The position numbers were made by a program, and so were the translations under genes. 64,000 nt of DNA from Sporolactobacillus sp. Y61 (GTDB taxonomy: Bacteria > Bacillota > Bacilli > Bacillales > Sporolactobacillaceae): NCBI RefSeq assembly GCF_040529185.1, contig NZ_CP159510.1, forward strand, positions 868,001 to 932,000. Reading direction: 5' to 3'. Shown in pieces: positions 51,549 through 61,557 of this stretch; the first letter of the stretch is position 1, and each line of letters opens with the position of its first letter. Below the pieces are notes generated by a model. That model did no database searches, had not been told where the DNA came from, and worked only from the letters and a program-made list of their open reading frames with translations.

Positions 51549-51821
51549 ATGGCAGAACAGCTGTTAAAAGTAACAAGTGAATCCGGCGTTCATGCGCGCC
51601 CCGCAACGAAACTGATAAATAAAGCCAGTCAGTACAGCTCGGATTTAACGATAGAGAGTAATGGAAAGCATGCAAATCTGAAGTCGATTATGGGTGTCAT
51701 GGCTATGGGTATTCAGCAGGGGGCGGTCGTCAAAGTCACAGCCAGAGGATCTGATGAAGAAGATGCATTGACCGGAATTGCTGAAGTTTTTATTTCTGAA
51801 GGGTTGGGTGAAAAACAATGA
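51549..51821 (+). CDS. ptsH: HPr phosphocarrier protein
   Basis: 90 residues. The EI-phosphorylated His is in GVHARPAT (H15) and the HPr-kinase Ser in LKSIMGVM (S46), so this HPr can serve both sugar transport and CcpA signalling. AAGGGGA lies ahead of ATG 51549. It overlaps ptsI by 4 bases. Confidence 0.97.
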   Translation: MAEQLLKVTSESGVHARPATKLINKASQYSSDLTIESNGKHANLKSIMGVMAMGIQQGAVVKVTARGSDEEDALTGIAEVFISEGLGEKQ

Positions 51822-53536
51822 CAGAGAAGATTAAAGGGATTGCCGCTTCAGCGGGAATCGCCATTGCCAAAACATTTATCCTGAGAAATCCGGATCTGTC
51901 CTTCGAAAGAAAGACAGTCGAAGATAAAGAAGCTGAAAAGAAAAAACTGAACGATGCACTGGATATATCAAAGAAAGAACTGAATGAAATCAAGGCTACG
52001 GCCGAACGGGAACTGGGGAAGGATAAAGCAGAAGTTTTTTCCGCACATCTGATGTTCCTGAGTGACCCTGAATTTGTTGGTCAGATTGAAAGTAAAATCG
52101 ACAGCGACTCTCTGAGTGCCGAGTCGGCACTTCAGGATGTATCCACCTTCTTTATTCAGACTTTTGAAAGCATGAGCGATAATGCCTATATGAGGGAAAG
52201 AGCCGCTGATGTTCGGGATGTGTCGAAACGGCTGCTCGCTCATCTGCTTGGCGTATCCTTCACTTCTCCGGCGTCCATCACAGAAGAAACCGTCATTATT
52301 GCTGAGGATCTGACGCCTTCTGATACCGCACAGCTGAACCGGAAATACGTCAAGGGCTTTGCAACAAATGTCGGCGGCCGGACTTCGCATTCGGCGATCA
52401 TGTCGCGTTCAATGGAAATTCCGGCCGTTGTCGGCACGAAAACCGTTCTTGAGAAGGCAAAAGATGGTGAGACGGCCATTGTCGACGGCCTGAACGGCGA
52501 AGTAATTCTCGATCCGACAAATGAAGAGATCAAAGCATACAGCCAGAAAGCTGCCGCCTATAAAGAACAGCAGGCGGAGTGGAAGAAGCTCGTTAATGAA
52601 CCGACAAAAACGAAGGATGGCGCTCACGTCATTCTCGGGGCAAACATCGGAAACCCCGGGGACGTCACCGGGGTGGTCAATAATGGCGGTGAAGCGATTG
52701 GCCTCTATCGGACGGAATTCCTTTACATGGGACGCGATCAGCTTCCGACTGAAGATGAGCAGTTCGATGCTTACAAAGAAGTCGTTGAAAAAATGAAGGG
52801 CAAGCCGGTTGTCATCCGGACACTGGACATCGGCGGGGATAAGAAACTGAAGTATTTGCCGCTGCCGGAAGAAATGAATCCGTTTCTTGGCTTTCGTGCC
52901 ATTCGTCTCTGTCTTGAACGCCAGGATATCTTCCGTACACAGCTGCGTGCCCTGCTTCGCGCCAGTGCATTTGGCAAGCTGCGGATCATGTTCCCGATGA
53001 TTGCAACAATCAATGAATTCCGTGAGGCAAAGAAGATTCTGCTTGAAGAGAAGGACAAGCTCGTTGCTGCAGGAACGAAAGTGTCTGACGACCTTCAGGT
53101 TGGCATGATGATGGAAATCCCTGCTGCCGCCGTGCTGGCCGATCAGTTTGCTAAAGAAGCTGATTTCTTCAGCATTGGGACCAACGACTTGATTCAGTAC
53201 ACCATGGCAGCTGACCGAATGAACGAACACGTCTCCTATCTCTATCAGCCGTGTAACCCGTCGATTCTTCGCCTGGTCAGCCATGTGATTGATGCGGCAC
53301 ATAAAGAGGGACACTGGGCCGGCATGTGTGGTGAAATGGCAGGAGACGCCACAGCCATTCCGCTCCTCCTTGCACTTGGCCTTGATGAATTCAGCATGAG
53401 TGCAACGTCGATTCTGCCGGCCAGAAGTCAGCTTCTGACGCTGTCGCAGGAAGAGCTGGCGAAACATAAGGAAGCCTTCCTGAACCTGAACACAGCAGAC
53501 GAAGTGCTTGAATATGTCAAAACAAAAATGAAATAA
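51818..53536 (+). CDS. ptsI: PTS enzyme I
   Basis: 572 residues, full length. It takes phosphate from PEP and passes it to HPr. The phospho-His is in [13 protein letters not shown] (H191). The PEP-binding TIM barrel carries [20 protein letters not shown] (near residue 292) and the second signature [19 protein letters not shown]. It forms the usual ptsHI operon, and a very strong terminator follows. Confidence 0.97.
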   Translation: MTEKIKGIAASAGIAIAKTFILRNPDLSFERKTVEDKEAEKKKLNDALDISKKELNEIKATAERELGKDKAEVFSAHLMFLSDPEFVGQIESKIDSDSLSAESALQDVSTFFIQTFESMSDNAYMRERAADVRDVSKRLLAHLLGVSFTSPASITEETVIIAEDLTPSDTAQLNRKYVKGFATNVGGRTSHSAIMSRSMEIPAVVGTKTVLEKAKDGETAIVDGLNGEVILDPTNEEIKAYSQKAAAYKEQQAEWKKLVNEPTKTKDGAHVILGANIGNPGDVTGVVNNGGEAIGLYRTEFLYMGRDQLPTEDEQFDAYKEVVEKMKGKPVVIRTLDIGGDKKLKYLPLPEEMNPFLGFRAIRLCLERQDIFRTQLRALLRASAFGKLRIMFPMIATINEFREAKKILLEEKDKLVAAGTKVSDDLQVGMMMEIPAAAVLADQFAKEADFFSIGTNDLIQYTMAADRMNEHVSYLYQPCNPSILRLVSHVIDAAHKEGHWAGMCGEMAGDATAIPLLLALGLDEFSMSATSILPARSQLLTLSQEELAKHKEAFLNLNTADEVLEYVKTKMK

Positions 53537-53584
53537 AAAGTACCCATCGGGCTGCTTGCGGGCAGCTAGATAAAACGGTATAAA

Positions 53585-53629
53585 ACAGGCGGCAGATCCT
53601 TTCGAAGGGATCTGCCGCCTGTTTTTTTT
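53585..53629 (+). terminator. Strong terminator of ptsHI
   Basis: A stem of 16-19 bp (ACAGGCGGCAGATCC and its complement, one mismatch) around TTCGAA-type centre, followed by eight T. Confidence 0.92.
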
Positions 53630-53663
53630 CTGTAAGGGAAAAGGCCCGAGAAAAATGAAGACT

Positions 53664-53686
53664 CCGGCACGTCTGTCACGTGCCGG
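53664..53686. repeat. Isolated hairpin CCGGCACGT/ACGTGCCGG
   Basis: A 9-bp perfect stem with a 5-base loop between the ptsHI and pbpC terminators, without a T run. Role unknown. Confidence 0.5.
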
Positions 53687-53768
53687 TCGGTTTCTTATAT
53701 CGAGACGAAGCCGGATCTCAGGTAGCCGGTCGGGCCGCAGCGTAGATTTTTATATTTTCTCATCCTGC

Positions 53769-53801
53769 AAAAAATCCCCGGACAAAGTTCCGGGGATTTT
53801 T
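53769..53801 (-). terminator. Terminator of pbpC
   Basis: AAAAATCCCCGG/CCGGGGATTTTT stem with an 8-base loop; works in both directions. Confidence 0.92.
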
Positions 53802-53811
53802 CATGCCCTTT

Positions 53812-55830
53812 CTATTTATTAAAGTATTTCTGGAATACAGCTTTGACTTTTGGCGTCACGGCGTGGCTGCCCCCGCGGTCCTGCGTATTCTCCACGATCA
53901 TTGTGATGAGGAGTTTTGGATCATCGGTATTGTAAGCGACAAACCACCCGTTCTCGCGTCCGTTTTCACCCTGTTTCTGTTTGAATTCAGGTGTTCCCGT
54001 TTTTCCGGCAAGAGGCAGTCCGTTAATTTTCGCATCCCGTGCTGTTCCTGCCGGATTGTCGATCACCTGAATCAGATCATTATGGATTAATTTTGCGGTG
54101 TCCGGTGACATGACATTTTTCTTCCACATCTGCGGTGCTTCATCACTCATCAGGAGGCGTGGCTTGATCAGGCTTCCGTTGTTCACAAAGGCAGAGTAAA
54201 TCAGTGACATATGCAGCGGATTCACACTGACTTCACCCTGGCCGTAACCGGAGTTCGCCAAAAGTGTTTCGCTTGCCAGTTTACCGTCGCCCGACAGGGT
54301 GGATTTCCTGAATGCATAAGGGATGGGCAGCGATTCGCCGAATCCGTATTTTTTACTGTCGGCGGCAAAGTTCTTTGCGCCGATCTTCAGTGCAGTCTGA
54401 GCAAAATAAATATTATCTGAACGGAAGAGCGCTTCCCGCAGATTGACGTTCGGATCGTGATCCAGCCGGGTCACATAGTAATCTCCCCAGCTCTTATCTT
54501 TTTGCCAGCGCGAGCCGCTGATGGCGACACTCTGGTTCGGATCGATGGCCTGATGGCTCAGAGCGACCGCGGCCGTAAAAGGTTTAAAAGTCGACCCGGG
54601 TGCAGATGCGGCAGTAAACCGGTTGAGAAGCGGTTTTTTCGGATCCTTCTGCAGCTTGTTATAAGCGTCCGGCGATATGCCGAGCACAAAGTCGTTTGGA
54701 TCGTAGGAAGGGGCACTGACAAGCCCGAGAATATCACCTGTCTTCGGATTGATAGCCGTTGCGGTGCCTGATTCTTTCTGCAGCTGACTGTAGAGACTGT
54801 CCTGAACGTCTTTATCAATCGTCAGCTGGATATTCTGTCCATCTTTCGCTTCTTTTGATGCTATCGTTGCTTTTTCATTACCCGCCGCATCGGTCAGGAC
54901 AATTTCAGCGCCGTCCTGCTGACGAAGCTGTTTTTCAAAGAGCAGCTCAAGACCGGTCCGGCCGATGTAAGAGTTTTCGCTGTAGCCTTCATTCGGATGT
55001 GCCTTCAGCAGTTCGGCCGTGATCTTTCCGACATACCCAGTTAAATGGGCGCTTGCCTGTTTGTCCGGATAAATTCTGCTGGCTGTATTTGTCTTGTAGA
55101 TCCCCGGCAGCTGTGTCGCTTTTTTAATCAGGTCGAGATCCGAGGCATTGACCGTCCGGACCGGGACAAGACTGTCCGCCTTGACCCACGATTGCTTCAA
55201 TGCGCTGTCTATTTGTTCCCGGGGAACGCCGAGCAGCTTGCTTAGCTGATTCAGCGTTTTCTCTCTGTCCGCACCTGTCGGGAGCTGCCCCGGGACGATA
55301 TCGATCCGTGCGGCGTTCCCGTTCATGGCCAGCGGTCTGCCATTCCGGTCGGCAATTTCACCGCGCTTTGCCGGTGAGGTATGAACACGCACCTTATCGT
55401 CACCGGTCATCCCGGGAAGAATCAGGGAAGGCGTCCAGTTCAGATACCAGTTTTCCTTGTCATTCCGTGACTCCTGCGTCATCGATGCCTTCTGACTGAA
55501 ACGGACCGGACCGGCGACCGTCTCCAGCGTTGCCGTAAAAGGAACTGACTTTTTTTCTTTATCATCCGATTTTCTGATCGTGACGTTCAGTTTTCCGGCT
55601 TCGATCCCACTGTATATTCGTTCATAACGATCAACAAATGCACTTTTACTGACGGATTTCTGTGATTTACTGGAAAGAAACTGGTACATTGTTGAAAAGT
55701 CCTGTTTCTGCCAGGCCTTGGTGAAACTCTTAAATCTGTCCTGGGCCGTCGGCTGATTCCCGCCACAACCGGAAAGCAGAAGCAATGAGGAAAACAGCAG
55801 GACGGCAAGGACAGTATATCTTCGAAACAT
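53812..55830 (-). CDS. pbpC: Class B penicillin-binding protein, PBP3/MecA-like
   Basis: 672 residues (B. subtilis PbpC has 668). Lipoprotein signal (LLLLSGCGG, Cys near residue 21), an NTF2-like MecA_N domain (about 30-150), a dimerisation domain (about 155-315), and the transpeptidase domain. The active Ser is in APGSTFKPF (S413), with the RSDNIYF and AGKTGTPE motifs following. It cross-links peptidoglycan outside the membrane; relatives have low affinity for beta-lactams. The frame opens at 55950, but ATG 55830 has GGAGGTG 7 bases ahead and begins the signal peptide. Monocistronic. Confidence 0.93.
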   Translation of the reverse strand: MFRRYTVLAVLLFSSLLLLSGCGGNQPTAQDRFKSFTKAWQKQDFSTMYQFLSSKSQKSVSKSAFVDRYERIYSGIEAGKLNVTIRKSDDKEKKSVPFTATLETVAGPVRFSQKASMTQESRNDKENWYLNWTPSLILPGMTGDDKVRVHTSPAKRGEIADRNGRPLAMNGNAARIDIVPGQLPTGADREKTLNQLSKLLGVPREQIDSALKQSWVKADSLVPVRTVNASDLDLIKKATQLPGIYKTNTASRIYPDKQASAHLTGYVGKITAELLKAHPNEGYSENSYIGRTGLELLFEKQLRQQDGAEIVLTDAAGNEKATIASKEAKDGQNIQLTIDKDVQDSLYSQLQKESGTATAINPKTGDILGLVSAPSYDPNDFVLGISPDAYNKLQKDPKKPLLNRFTAASAPGSTFKPFTAAVALSHQAIDPNQSVAISGSRWQKDKSWGDYYVTRLDHDPNVNLREALFRSDNIYFAQTALKIGAKNFAADSKKYGFGESLPIPYAFRKSTLSGDGKLASETLLANSGYGQGEVSVNPLHMSLIYSAFVNNGSLIKPRLLMSDEAPQMWKKNVMSPDTAKLIHNDLIQVIDNPAGTARDAKINGLPLAGKTGTPEFKQKQGENGRENGWFVAYNTDDPKLLITMIVENTQDRGGSHAVTPKVKAVFQKYFNK

Positions 55831-55909
55831 AGTGAGACACCTCCGTAGATTCTCAGGTGATAAAGAAACGTCGTATTTATTCACACAAAAGAGACATGCG
55901 TCTTTTTCT

Positions 55910-55938
55910 ATTATACGTGATACATGATTGCAGGCAAA
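55910..55938 (-). promoter_or_regulatory. Promoter of pbpC
   Basis: On the minus strand TTTGCC and TATAAT with 17-base spacing, about 80 bases before the start codon. Confidence 0.55.
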
Positions 55939-56086
55939 ATCAAGAGACATGCAGGCAATTTTTTCACAACGTTCAAGGACCTGTTTTCATCACGCCGTCT
56001 TCTGCATGGAAAATAAGATTTTCTGCCGACAGAACGGCCGTGAAATGATAGTATGTAAGTATTGAGATGGAGGCGCGACAATCAAC

Positions 56087-57655
56087 ATGGAACTGGTGAT
56101 CCTTGAAACAAGTGATATACACGGCAGCATTTATCCGGTCAATTATGCAGATAACACTCGCCGGGAAGCAGGACTGGGGAAAATCGCAACACGTGTGCGA
56201 AAAGAAAGGACAGAGCATGAGCATGTGCTGCTGGTTGATAACGGCGATCTGATTCAGGGGACGCCACTGGTTTATTATTATGCCCGTTTTGACGGAAAGC
56301 ACGTGAATCCGATGGTGATTCTTGAAAATCAGATGGCCTATGACTGTGCTGTTGTCGGGAATCATGAATTCAATTTTGGGAAAAAAGTTCTGGCTGAAGC
56401 TGTCCGTCATTCGGCCTTTCCCTGGCTTGCAGCAAACATGCTCAGGACAGATACAAAAGAGCCTTATTTCGGGAAACCGTATATCATCAGGACTTTTCAG
56501 AATGGATGTAAAGTGGCCGTTCTTGGACTGATCACCCAGTACATCCCCAACTGGGAGAAACCGGAAAATATCACCGGCATGACTTTTACTGATCCGGTGG
56601 AGGCGGCAAAGAAATGGGTGCCCTGGTTGCGCCGGGAGAAAAAGGCAGATCTTGTCGTTGTCTCCTATCACGGTGGATTCGAGCGGGATCCGGCGTCCGG
56701 TGAAGAGACGGAAGCACTGACCGGGGAAAACCAGGGTTATCAGCTGTGCATGGAAGTGCCCGGTATTGATGTGCTTTTGACCGGTCACCAGCACCGGAAA
56801 ATCAGCGGGGCTGAAGTGAATGGTGTAACGATTGTCCAGCCCGGCTGCAACGGAACTTTTTTAGGAAAAGTAACCGTTGATCTGGAAAAAAGAGATGACG
56901 GCTGGCAAGTCACCGGGAAAAGGTCGGAACTGCTGCCGGTCACCGGTGTCCCGGAAGACAAAGAACTGTTGAAACAGACAGATCCCTTTGAAAAAGCCAC
57001 ACAAACCTGGCTTGACCGTCCGCTCGGCCGGATTGAAGGGGACATGCTTGTTCGCGATCCGATGGACGTGCGGACACATGATCATCCATTAATTGAATTC
57101 ATTAATAAACTGCAAATGAAGGCTTCGGGTGCTGATATTTCATCGACCGCGCTGTTTCGTAATGATTCGCCCGGTCTCCCGCGCGATGTGTCCATGCGTG
57201 ATATTTGCGCCAACTACATTTATCCGAACACACTGAAAGTGATCCGGATCAGCGGACGCGATATGCGGGAGGCGCTTGAGAAGTCGGCTTCCTATTTTAA
57301 AAGGTATCAGGGTAACGGGCCGATTGAAGTCAGCGAAGGCTTTACTACTCCGAAACCGCAGCATTACAATTATGATATGTGGGAAGGTATCGATTACGTG
57401 ATCGATATCTCAAAGCCGGCCGGCAGTCGGGTCGTGAAACTGGATTACCATGGCGCACCGGTGCAGATGGACAGCCACTACAACGTCGTTATGAATAATT
57501 ACCGGTCCGGCGGCGGTGGAGATTATTTCATGTTCCGGAACAAACCAGTGGTCAGGGATATCCCGATTGATGTGTCGGAACTGATGGCCAATGACATTAT
57601 AGCCCGCAAAACCGTCCGGGCAACGGTGAATCATAACTGGAAATTAATCTACTGA
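56087..57655 (+). CDS. 5'-nucleotidase/cyclic phosphodiesterase family metallophosphatase
   Basis: 522 residues, no signal peptide, so probably cytoplasmic, unlike the secreted nucleotidases. The N-terminal metallophosphatase domain has the metal ligands in ETSDIHGS (Asp, His), [26 protein letters not shown] and TGHQHRKI. The C-terminal nucleotidase domain (about 340-510) carries the substrate-stacking region ([12 protein letters not shown]). B. subtilis YunD is a shorter relative. It hydrolyses nucleotides or 2',3'-cyclic nucleotides; the exact substrate is not readable. Starts at ATG 56087 with GGAGG 11 bases ahead. The ung gene follows after 28 bases. Confidence 0.9.
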   Translation: MELVILETSDIHGSIYPVNYADNTRREAGLGKIATRVRKERTEHEHVLLVDNGDLIQGTPLVYYYARFDGKHVNPMVILENQMAYDCAVVGNHEFNFGKKVLAEAVRHSAFPWLAANMLRTDTKEPYFGKPYIIRTFQNGCKVAVLGLITQYIPNWEKPENITGMTFTDPVEAAKKWVPWLRREKKADLVVVSYHGGFERDPASGEETEALTGENQGYQLCMEVPGIDVLLTGHQHRKISGAEVNGVTIVQPGCNGTFLGKVTVDLEKRDDGWQVTGKRSELLPVTGVPEDKELLKQTDPFEKATQTWLDRPLGRIEGDMLVRDPMDVRTHDHPLIEFINKLQMKASGADISSTALFRNDSPGLPRDVSMRDICANYIYPNTLKVIRISGRDMREALEKSASYFKRYQGNGPIEVSEGFTTPKPQHYNYDMWEGIDYVIDISKPAGSRVVKLDYHGAPVQMDSHYNVVMNNYRSGGGGDYFMFRNKPVVRDIPIDVSELMANDIIARKTVRATVNHNWKLIY

Positions 57656-57683
57656 TCTTTTGAATTCAGGGAGGCATGGGAAG

Positions 57684-58385
57684 TTGAAACATATTCTGAA
57701 TAATGACTGGGAAGCTCTTCTCGAGTCTGAATTTCATAAAGATTACTATCTGAAACTGAGGTCATTTCTGAAAAAAGAATACAGCACACGCACCATTTAT
57801 CCGGATATGTATGATCTGTTTAACGCGCTGAAATATACCCCTTATGAGAAAGTAAAGGTGGTGATTCTCGGCCAGGATCCTTATCATGAACCGGGCCAGG
57901 CGCACGGGCTCAGTTTCTCTGTCAAGCCGGGTGTCCCTCAGCCACCGTCGCTCCGGAATATTTTCAAGGAATTGCATGATGATCTGGGCTGCCCGATTCC
58001 GCACCATGGCTGTCTGATTGAATGGGCGAGGCAGGGCGTCCTGCTGCTGAATACGGTACTTTCGGTCCGGCGGGGCGCGGCTAATTCACATAAAGGTATG
58101 GGGTGGGAGCAGTTTACTGATGCGGTTATCCGCGACCTGAACGAACGCGAGAAACCCATTGTGTTCATACTTTGGGGACGCAACGCCCAGGCGAAGCAGG
58201 AGCTGATTACCAATGAACGCCATTTCATCATCAAATCTTCGCACCCGAGCCCGTTTTCTGCACATTACGGTTTCTTCGGCAGCCGCCCGTTTTCACGGGC
58301 AAACAGGTACCTGGAGTCGGCGGGAGAAGAACCAATTAACTGGCAGATCTCCATGGATGAGCCGAGTGTGCCGCTGAAACGATAA
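57684..58385 (+). CDS. ung: Uracil-DNA glycosylase
   Basis: 233 residues, family 1. It removes uracil from DNA at the start of base excision repair. The catalytic water-activating Asp is in GQDPYH (D65), and the minor-groove loop is [17 protein letters not shown] 57684 is taken as the start because AGGGAGG lies 9 bases ahead and the protein then begins [13 protein letters not shown], like other Bacillales Ung. A TTG at 57660 is in frame but sits almost on the stop of the previous gene. Confidence 0.95.
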   Translation: MKHILNNDWEALLESEFHKDYYLKLRSFLKKEYSTRTIYPDMYDLFNALKYTPYEKVKVVILGQDPYHEPGQAHGLSFSVKPGVPQPPSLRNIFKELHDDLGCPIPHHGCLIEWARQGVLLLNTVLSVRRGAANSHKGMGWEQFTDAVIRDLNEREKPIVFILWGRNAQAKQELITNERHFIIKSSHPSPFSAHYGFFGSRPFSRANRYLESAGEEPINWQISMDEPSVPLKR

Positions 58386-58557
58386 GGCGCGAGGGAGTAC
58401 ATATGATCAGGCGGTACAATCCTGTCCGGATCAGGTTTTTTACTCCTTTCGCCTTTTTTTTAAAACATATGTTACTGCAGAGGGGCTTAAAGCAGCTGAG
58501 GGTGTTCTTTCTGACTGGAGAAGACGCGCCCGGAATCAATCGCAGGATGAAACAGAA

Positions 58558-58599
58558 TAAAGGCACGGTTTGTCCTTTAGACGGACAATCGTGCCTTTT
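58558..58599 (-). terminator. Terminator of ydbS-ydbT
   Basis: AAAGGCACG/CGTGCCTTT outer stem with TTGTCC/GGACAA inside; overlaps the ydbT stop and may also end ung transcription. Confidence 0.8.
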
Positions 58600-60046
58600 A
58601 GTCGTTCACAGAATGATTTCTAAGGCGGTTCATAAGAGATTCAGTATCTTCTGACGCCATTTGGTTCACACGATAGGCGCGCGGCGCAGAAGAACGGATC
58701 ATCACCCGGAAATTACCGAGTCCGATTTGTCGCTGGAGAGGGGAACGCTTTCGTGAGAAGGTCTGCAGATGCCGGGTCAATGTAATGACCGTTGATTTCG
58801 ATAAAAAGCGCCCGGTTAGGACGAACCGGTTATTCCTCAGCCGGCAGCCCCTGGAATAATAGCAGGAATAAATCCATCCGGCAATGGGCGGCAGGATCAG
58901 CCAGAGCCATTTACCCCATGAGAAGAACCAGGTGAGGATGCCGGCAGCAACGGTAAGAAACAGCAGTGGCCGGGCTGTCCCGTACAGTATACCCCGCAGA
59001 GGGATCCGCCTGACATCCATTTGACCCGCAAACCGGGGAATGATCTCTTCCAGAAAATCCGGCAGCTGTTTAATACATACGAACGGATAGACCAGTACCG
59101 AACCCTCATCACGGTTTTCCCCGTCGACACTGCCGCTTAATTCCGCGTAAACTGTACAATAGCCGAACAGTTGCTGGAGCAGCTGCTGCCTGATCCGGAT
59201 CGCCTGCACCCGGTTGGTTTTATACGTTTCATCTTTTGTCTGGAGAATGCCCTTATGGATAAACCACTGACCACCTGTCACGGTCAGCCTGAAGCCACCC
59301 CAGCGTAGCATCGTCACAAAAAGAGAGATCAGCCAGAGCAGGAGAACGAGTGCAGCAACCAGAAACACGAGCAGAGTGATCGGCAGATGGCTGAAATAAT
59401 CCACTGAGGATCCCCAGAACGAGTCCGGAATCACATCGTCGACCTGCGAGAACAGGGCGAGCAGGACCCCGATGATGCCGATATTGGAGGAGGTCAGTGC
59501 CGCCATCCACAGATCTTTTCCTGATAAGACAAAGCGTTTGATCGGTGCGGCCGGCTGTTCGGCCGGAACAGCTTCAAGGCTATCCTCTGCCGGCAGCTGC
59601 TCTTTACCATGGCCGATGGCTCTCTGGATCCGTCCGGCTTCCTTTTTTGTCAGAACGGAAAGGGTAATATCTCCCCTGCTCGCCGGATCTGCCGTGTCCA
59701 GTTTCAGCTGAACGAGCCCGAACAGGCGCAGCAGAATGTTCGTCCTGATCTGGACGGATTGGATACGATTGATGCGGATGTAGCGGTCGTTACGCACGAG
59801 AACGCCCGATTGCAGGTGAAAATGTTCATCTGTAATCTCATAAGTCAGGCGCAGCCATTTAAGGAAATCAAAGACAGCAAGAACGAGCGGAATCAGGAGG
59901 ATATAGCCGAGATAATCAGAGAAATGGCGTAAACCGGCAATGAAGCCGAGTCCGGCGGGCAGGATGACATTGCGCAGGGTCGCGATAAATTCGGTGAGTA
60001 CGGAGACGATATGAAGATGTTTCTTTTCAGACTTCATAGGCAGCAT
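58598..60046 (-). CDS. ydbT: bPH2-domain membrane protein, YdbT type
   Basis: 482 residues. Membrane segments come in pairs (about 15-45, 180-245 and 370-395), separating three bacterial PH2 domains. The first has the typical YRITDEHFHLQSGVL-like pattern, here YEITDEHFHLQSGVLV, with IRINRIQSVQI; the second repeats this as YKTNRVQAIRI. B. subtilis ydbST is a sigma-W operon linked to resistance against a bacteriocin; I recall amylocyclicin as the compound. It overlaps ydbS by 20 bases. Confidence 0.85.
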   Translation of the reverse strand: MLPMKSEKKHLHIVSVLTEFIATLRNVILPAGLGFIAGLRHFSDYLGYILLIPLVLAVFDFLKWLRLTYEITDEHFHLQSGVLVRNDRYIRINRIQSVQIRTNILLRLFGLVQLKLDTADPASRGDITLSVLTKKEAGRIQRAIGHGKEQLPAEDSLEAVPAEQPAAPIKRFVLSGKDLWMAALTSSNIGIIGVLLALFSQVDDVIPDSFWGSSVDYFSHLPITLLVFLVAALVLLLWLISLFVTMLRWGGFRLTVTGGQWFIHKGILQTKDETYKTNRVQAIRIRQQLLQQLFGYCTVYAELSGSVDGENRDEGSVLVYPFVCIKQLPDFLEEIIPRFAGQMDVRRIPLRGILYGTARPLLFLTVAAGILTWFFSWGKWLWLILPPIAGWIYSCYYSRGCRLRNNRFVLTGRFLSKSTVITLTRHLQTFSRKRSPLQRQIGLGNFRVMIRSSAPRAYRVNQMASEDTESLMNRLRNHSVND

Positions 60047-60521
60047 TCTCCTTGATCAGTTCAGATATCTGATCACGCAGCGAAACAGCCTCGGCTTCAT
60101 TCAGTGCAGGAATCCCGTGCGTATCAGCCGCTGTTGTAATCGAAACAGCGGTCAGACCGTGTTTGCGCAACAACGGTCCCTGTTCGGTTTCAACATTCTG
60201 CACGCGGGATAAGGGGATCACGGTCTGACTGATGATGAAAACGCCCTCCTGAATCAAAAGATCCTGCTGCCGGATGGCATAGAAATATGTACGGTAACGG
60301 ATCGGCGGAACCACATAGACAAAGATGATCAGATGCAGCAGGGTCAGCAGGACAAGTCCACCGCTGATGAAATGAATAAAATAAGGCCAGTGGAAGAAGA
60401 ACGTGGCGAAAATCAGTCCGGCAATAAGCACCCAGAAAATAAGATTGGTGATTCCGGCGCGCTGGCGCCAGATATGGATGACTTTACGATCGAGATGTTT
60501 TATTCTCAATGTCTGTCTCAT
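60027..60521 (-). CDS. ydbS: bPH2-domain membrane protein, YdbS type
   Basis: 164 residues. Two membrane segments (about 27-65) and one PH2 domain with the pattern IRQQDLLIQEGVFIISQTVI, then PLSRVQNVETEQGPL. It is the first gene of the ydbST pair and overlaps ydbT. ATG 60521 is very close to its GGGA; a TTG six codons in (60503) is an alternative start. Confidence 0.85.
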   Translation of the reverse strand: MRQTLRIKHLDRKVIHIWRQRAGITNLIFWVLIAGLIFATFFFHWPYFIHFISGGLVLLTLLHLIIFVYVVPPIRYRTYFYAIRQQDLLIQEGVFIISQTVIPLSRVQNVETEQGPLLRKHGLTAVSITTAADTHGIPALNEAEAVSLRDQISELIKENAAYEV

Positions 60522-60654
60522 TCCCTTTTTCTAGAAATGCTTAGGTCATTATACCATGAGGGACGGGCAGGGAGAAAGCAAAAAAATTCCCCGGCCGGTG
60601 ATTGCGGCGGCGGAGTCGAGAGTTGCATGATGGACCCGGAGAAGAGCTGAATAT

Positions 60655-60909
60655 CTATTTCTGACTTTCGTGATGACTTACATGCCTGCCATCTTCTTCT
60701 CCTTTGTCACGGGTGTATTCCAGAATATCTCCGGGCTGACAGTCTAATGCCTCACAAATGCCCTCTAAAGTAGAGAAGCGGATGGCTTTTGCTCTTCCAT
60801 TTTTCAATATGGAAAGATTAGCCATGGTGACCCCGACTCTTTCTGAAAGTTCTGTAACACTCATTTTTCTTTTAGCCAGCATGACATCAATATGAATGAT
60901 AATCGCCAT
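60655..60909 (-). CDS. yozG: Small XRE-family regulator, YozG type
   Basis: 84 residues, a helix-turn-helix of the Cro/CI kind (LAKRKMSVTELSERVGVTMA, then NLSILKNGRAKAIRFSTLEG and CEALDCQPGDILEY). In B. subtilis yozG is paired with the DUF2975 gene yoaS, as here. ATG 60909 has GAGGTGA 5 bases ahead; the ATG 60918 upstream is rejected. It lies 10 bases after the DUF2975 gene. It probably regulates its own operon. Confidence 0.88.
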   Translation of the reverse strand: MAIIIHIDVMLAKRKMSVTELSERVGVTMANLSILKNGRAKAIRFSTLEGICEALDCQPGDILEYTRDKGEEDGRHVSHHESQK

Positions 60910-60919
60910 GTGGTTCACC

Positions 60920-61399
60920 TCAGACCGTTAAATCGATTTCATTTTTCATATCTATGGCACTCTTTAAAAGCTTCTGCAGGACGGCAGCAAAGACCGAAAC
61001 CACCAGGCAGCCGAAAATGATGCCCGTGCCGATGAGGATCATGCCCGGTGCGTCGTCTGCTTCGGCCATGAGATAAATGAGCGGCATAAATAACACATAT
61101 AAGCCGCCGATGATCAGGGCACAGTATTTAATATGTTTGAGTGATGTAACAGACAACTGAGAAAACGCCTGATTTTTATCAATATAACGTAAAAGCTTCA
61201 GCGTCTCGTACAGGGCAGCGAAAAAAACAATTGCCGTGATATATAAGCCGATTAAAAAAGGATATTGAAAATAAGCAAAATCCGGATTCAATTCTGCAAA
61301 AAATCCGGCGATATCAGGCAACACAAAGATACACAGAGCCAGAACAGGAAGCCCCATAAAAAGGACTGAAAATCGCAAAAAAACAGTTTCCCGTCTCAT
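60920..61399 (-). CDS. yoaS: DUF2975 membrane protein, YoaS type
   Basis: 159 residues with four membrane segments (about 10-30, 45-68, 90-112 and 118-142), the DUF2975 plan. Function is unknown. It leads a two-gene operon with the XRE regulator. ATG 61399 is 6 bases after GAGGTG; ATG 61408 is the alternative. Confidence 0.87.
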   Translation of the reverse strand: MRRETVFLRFSVLFMGLPVLALCIFVLPDIAGFFAELNPDFAYFQYPFLIGLYITAIVFFAALYETLKLLRYIDKNQAFSQLSVTSLKHIKYCALIIGGLYVLFMPLIYLMAEADDAPGMILIGTGIIFGCLVVSVFAAVLQKLLKSAIDMKNEIDLTV

Positions 61400-61428
61400 A
61401 TCAGGCACCTCACTTTTTTAACCCTTAT

Positions 61429-61471
61429 ATTATAATAGCTGAATTATCGTAAATCAATAAATATTTATCGT
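61429..61471 (-). promoter_or_regulatory. Promoter and twin operator of yoaS-yozG
   Basis: On the minus strand TTGATT and TATAAT with 17-base spacing (61452-61457 and 61429-61434). TTATCGT occurs at 61444 and 61465, 21 bases apart, one inside the spacer and one upstream of the -35. Confidence 0.6.
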
Positions 61472-61557
61472 TATACATGGCTGCCGTTCCATGCTGATTG
61501 AATCGAGCTGCCGGCCCTGACTCCCACAAACAGGAGAGTGCCTGATCATTTTATTTC

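Noticed and set aside
58403..58654. Plus-strand frame of 83 residues after ung
   Set aside because: It crosses the ydbT terminator and the end of ydbT, has weak start signals and no recognisable protein.
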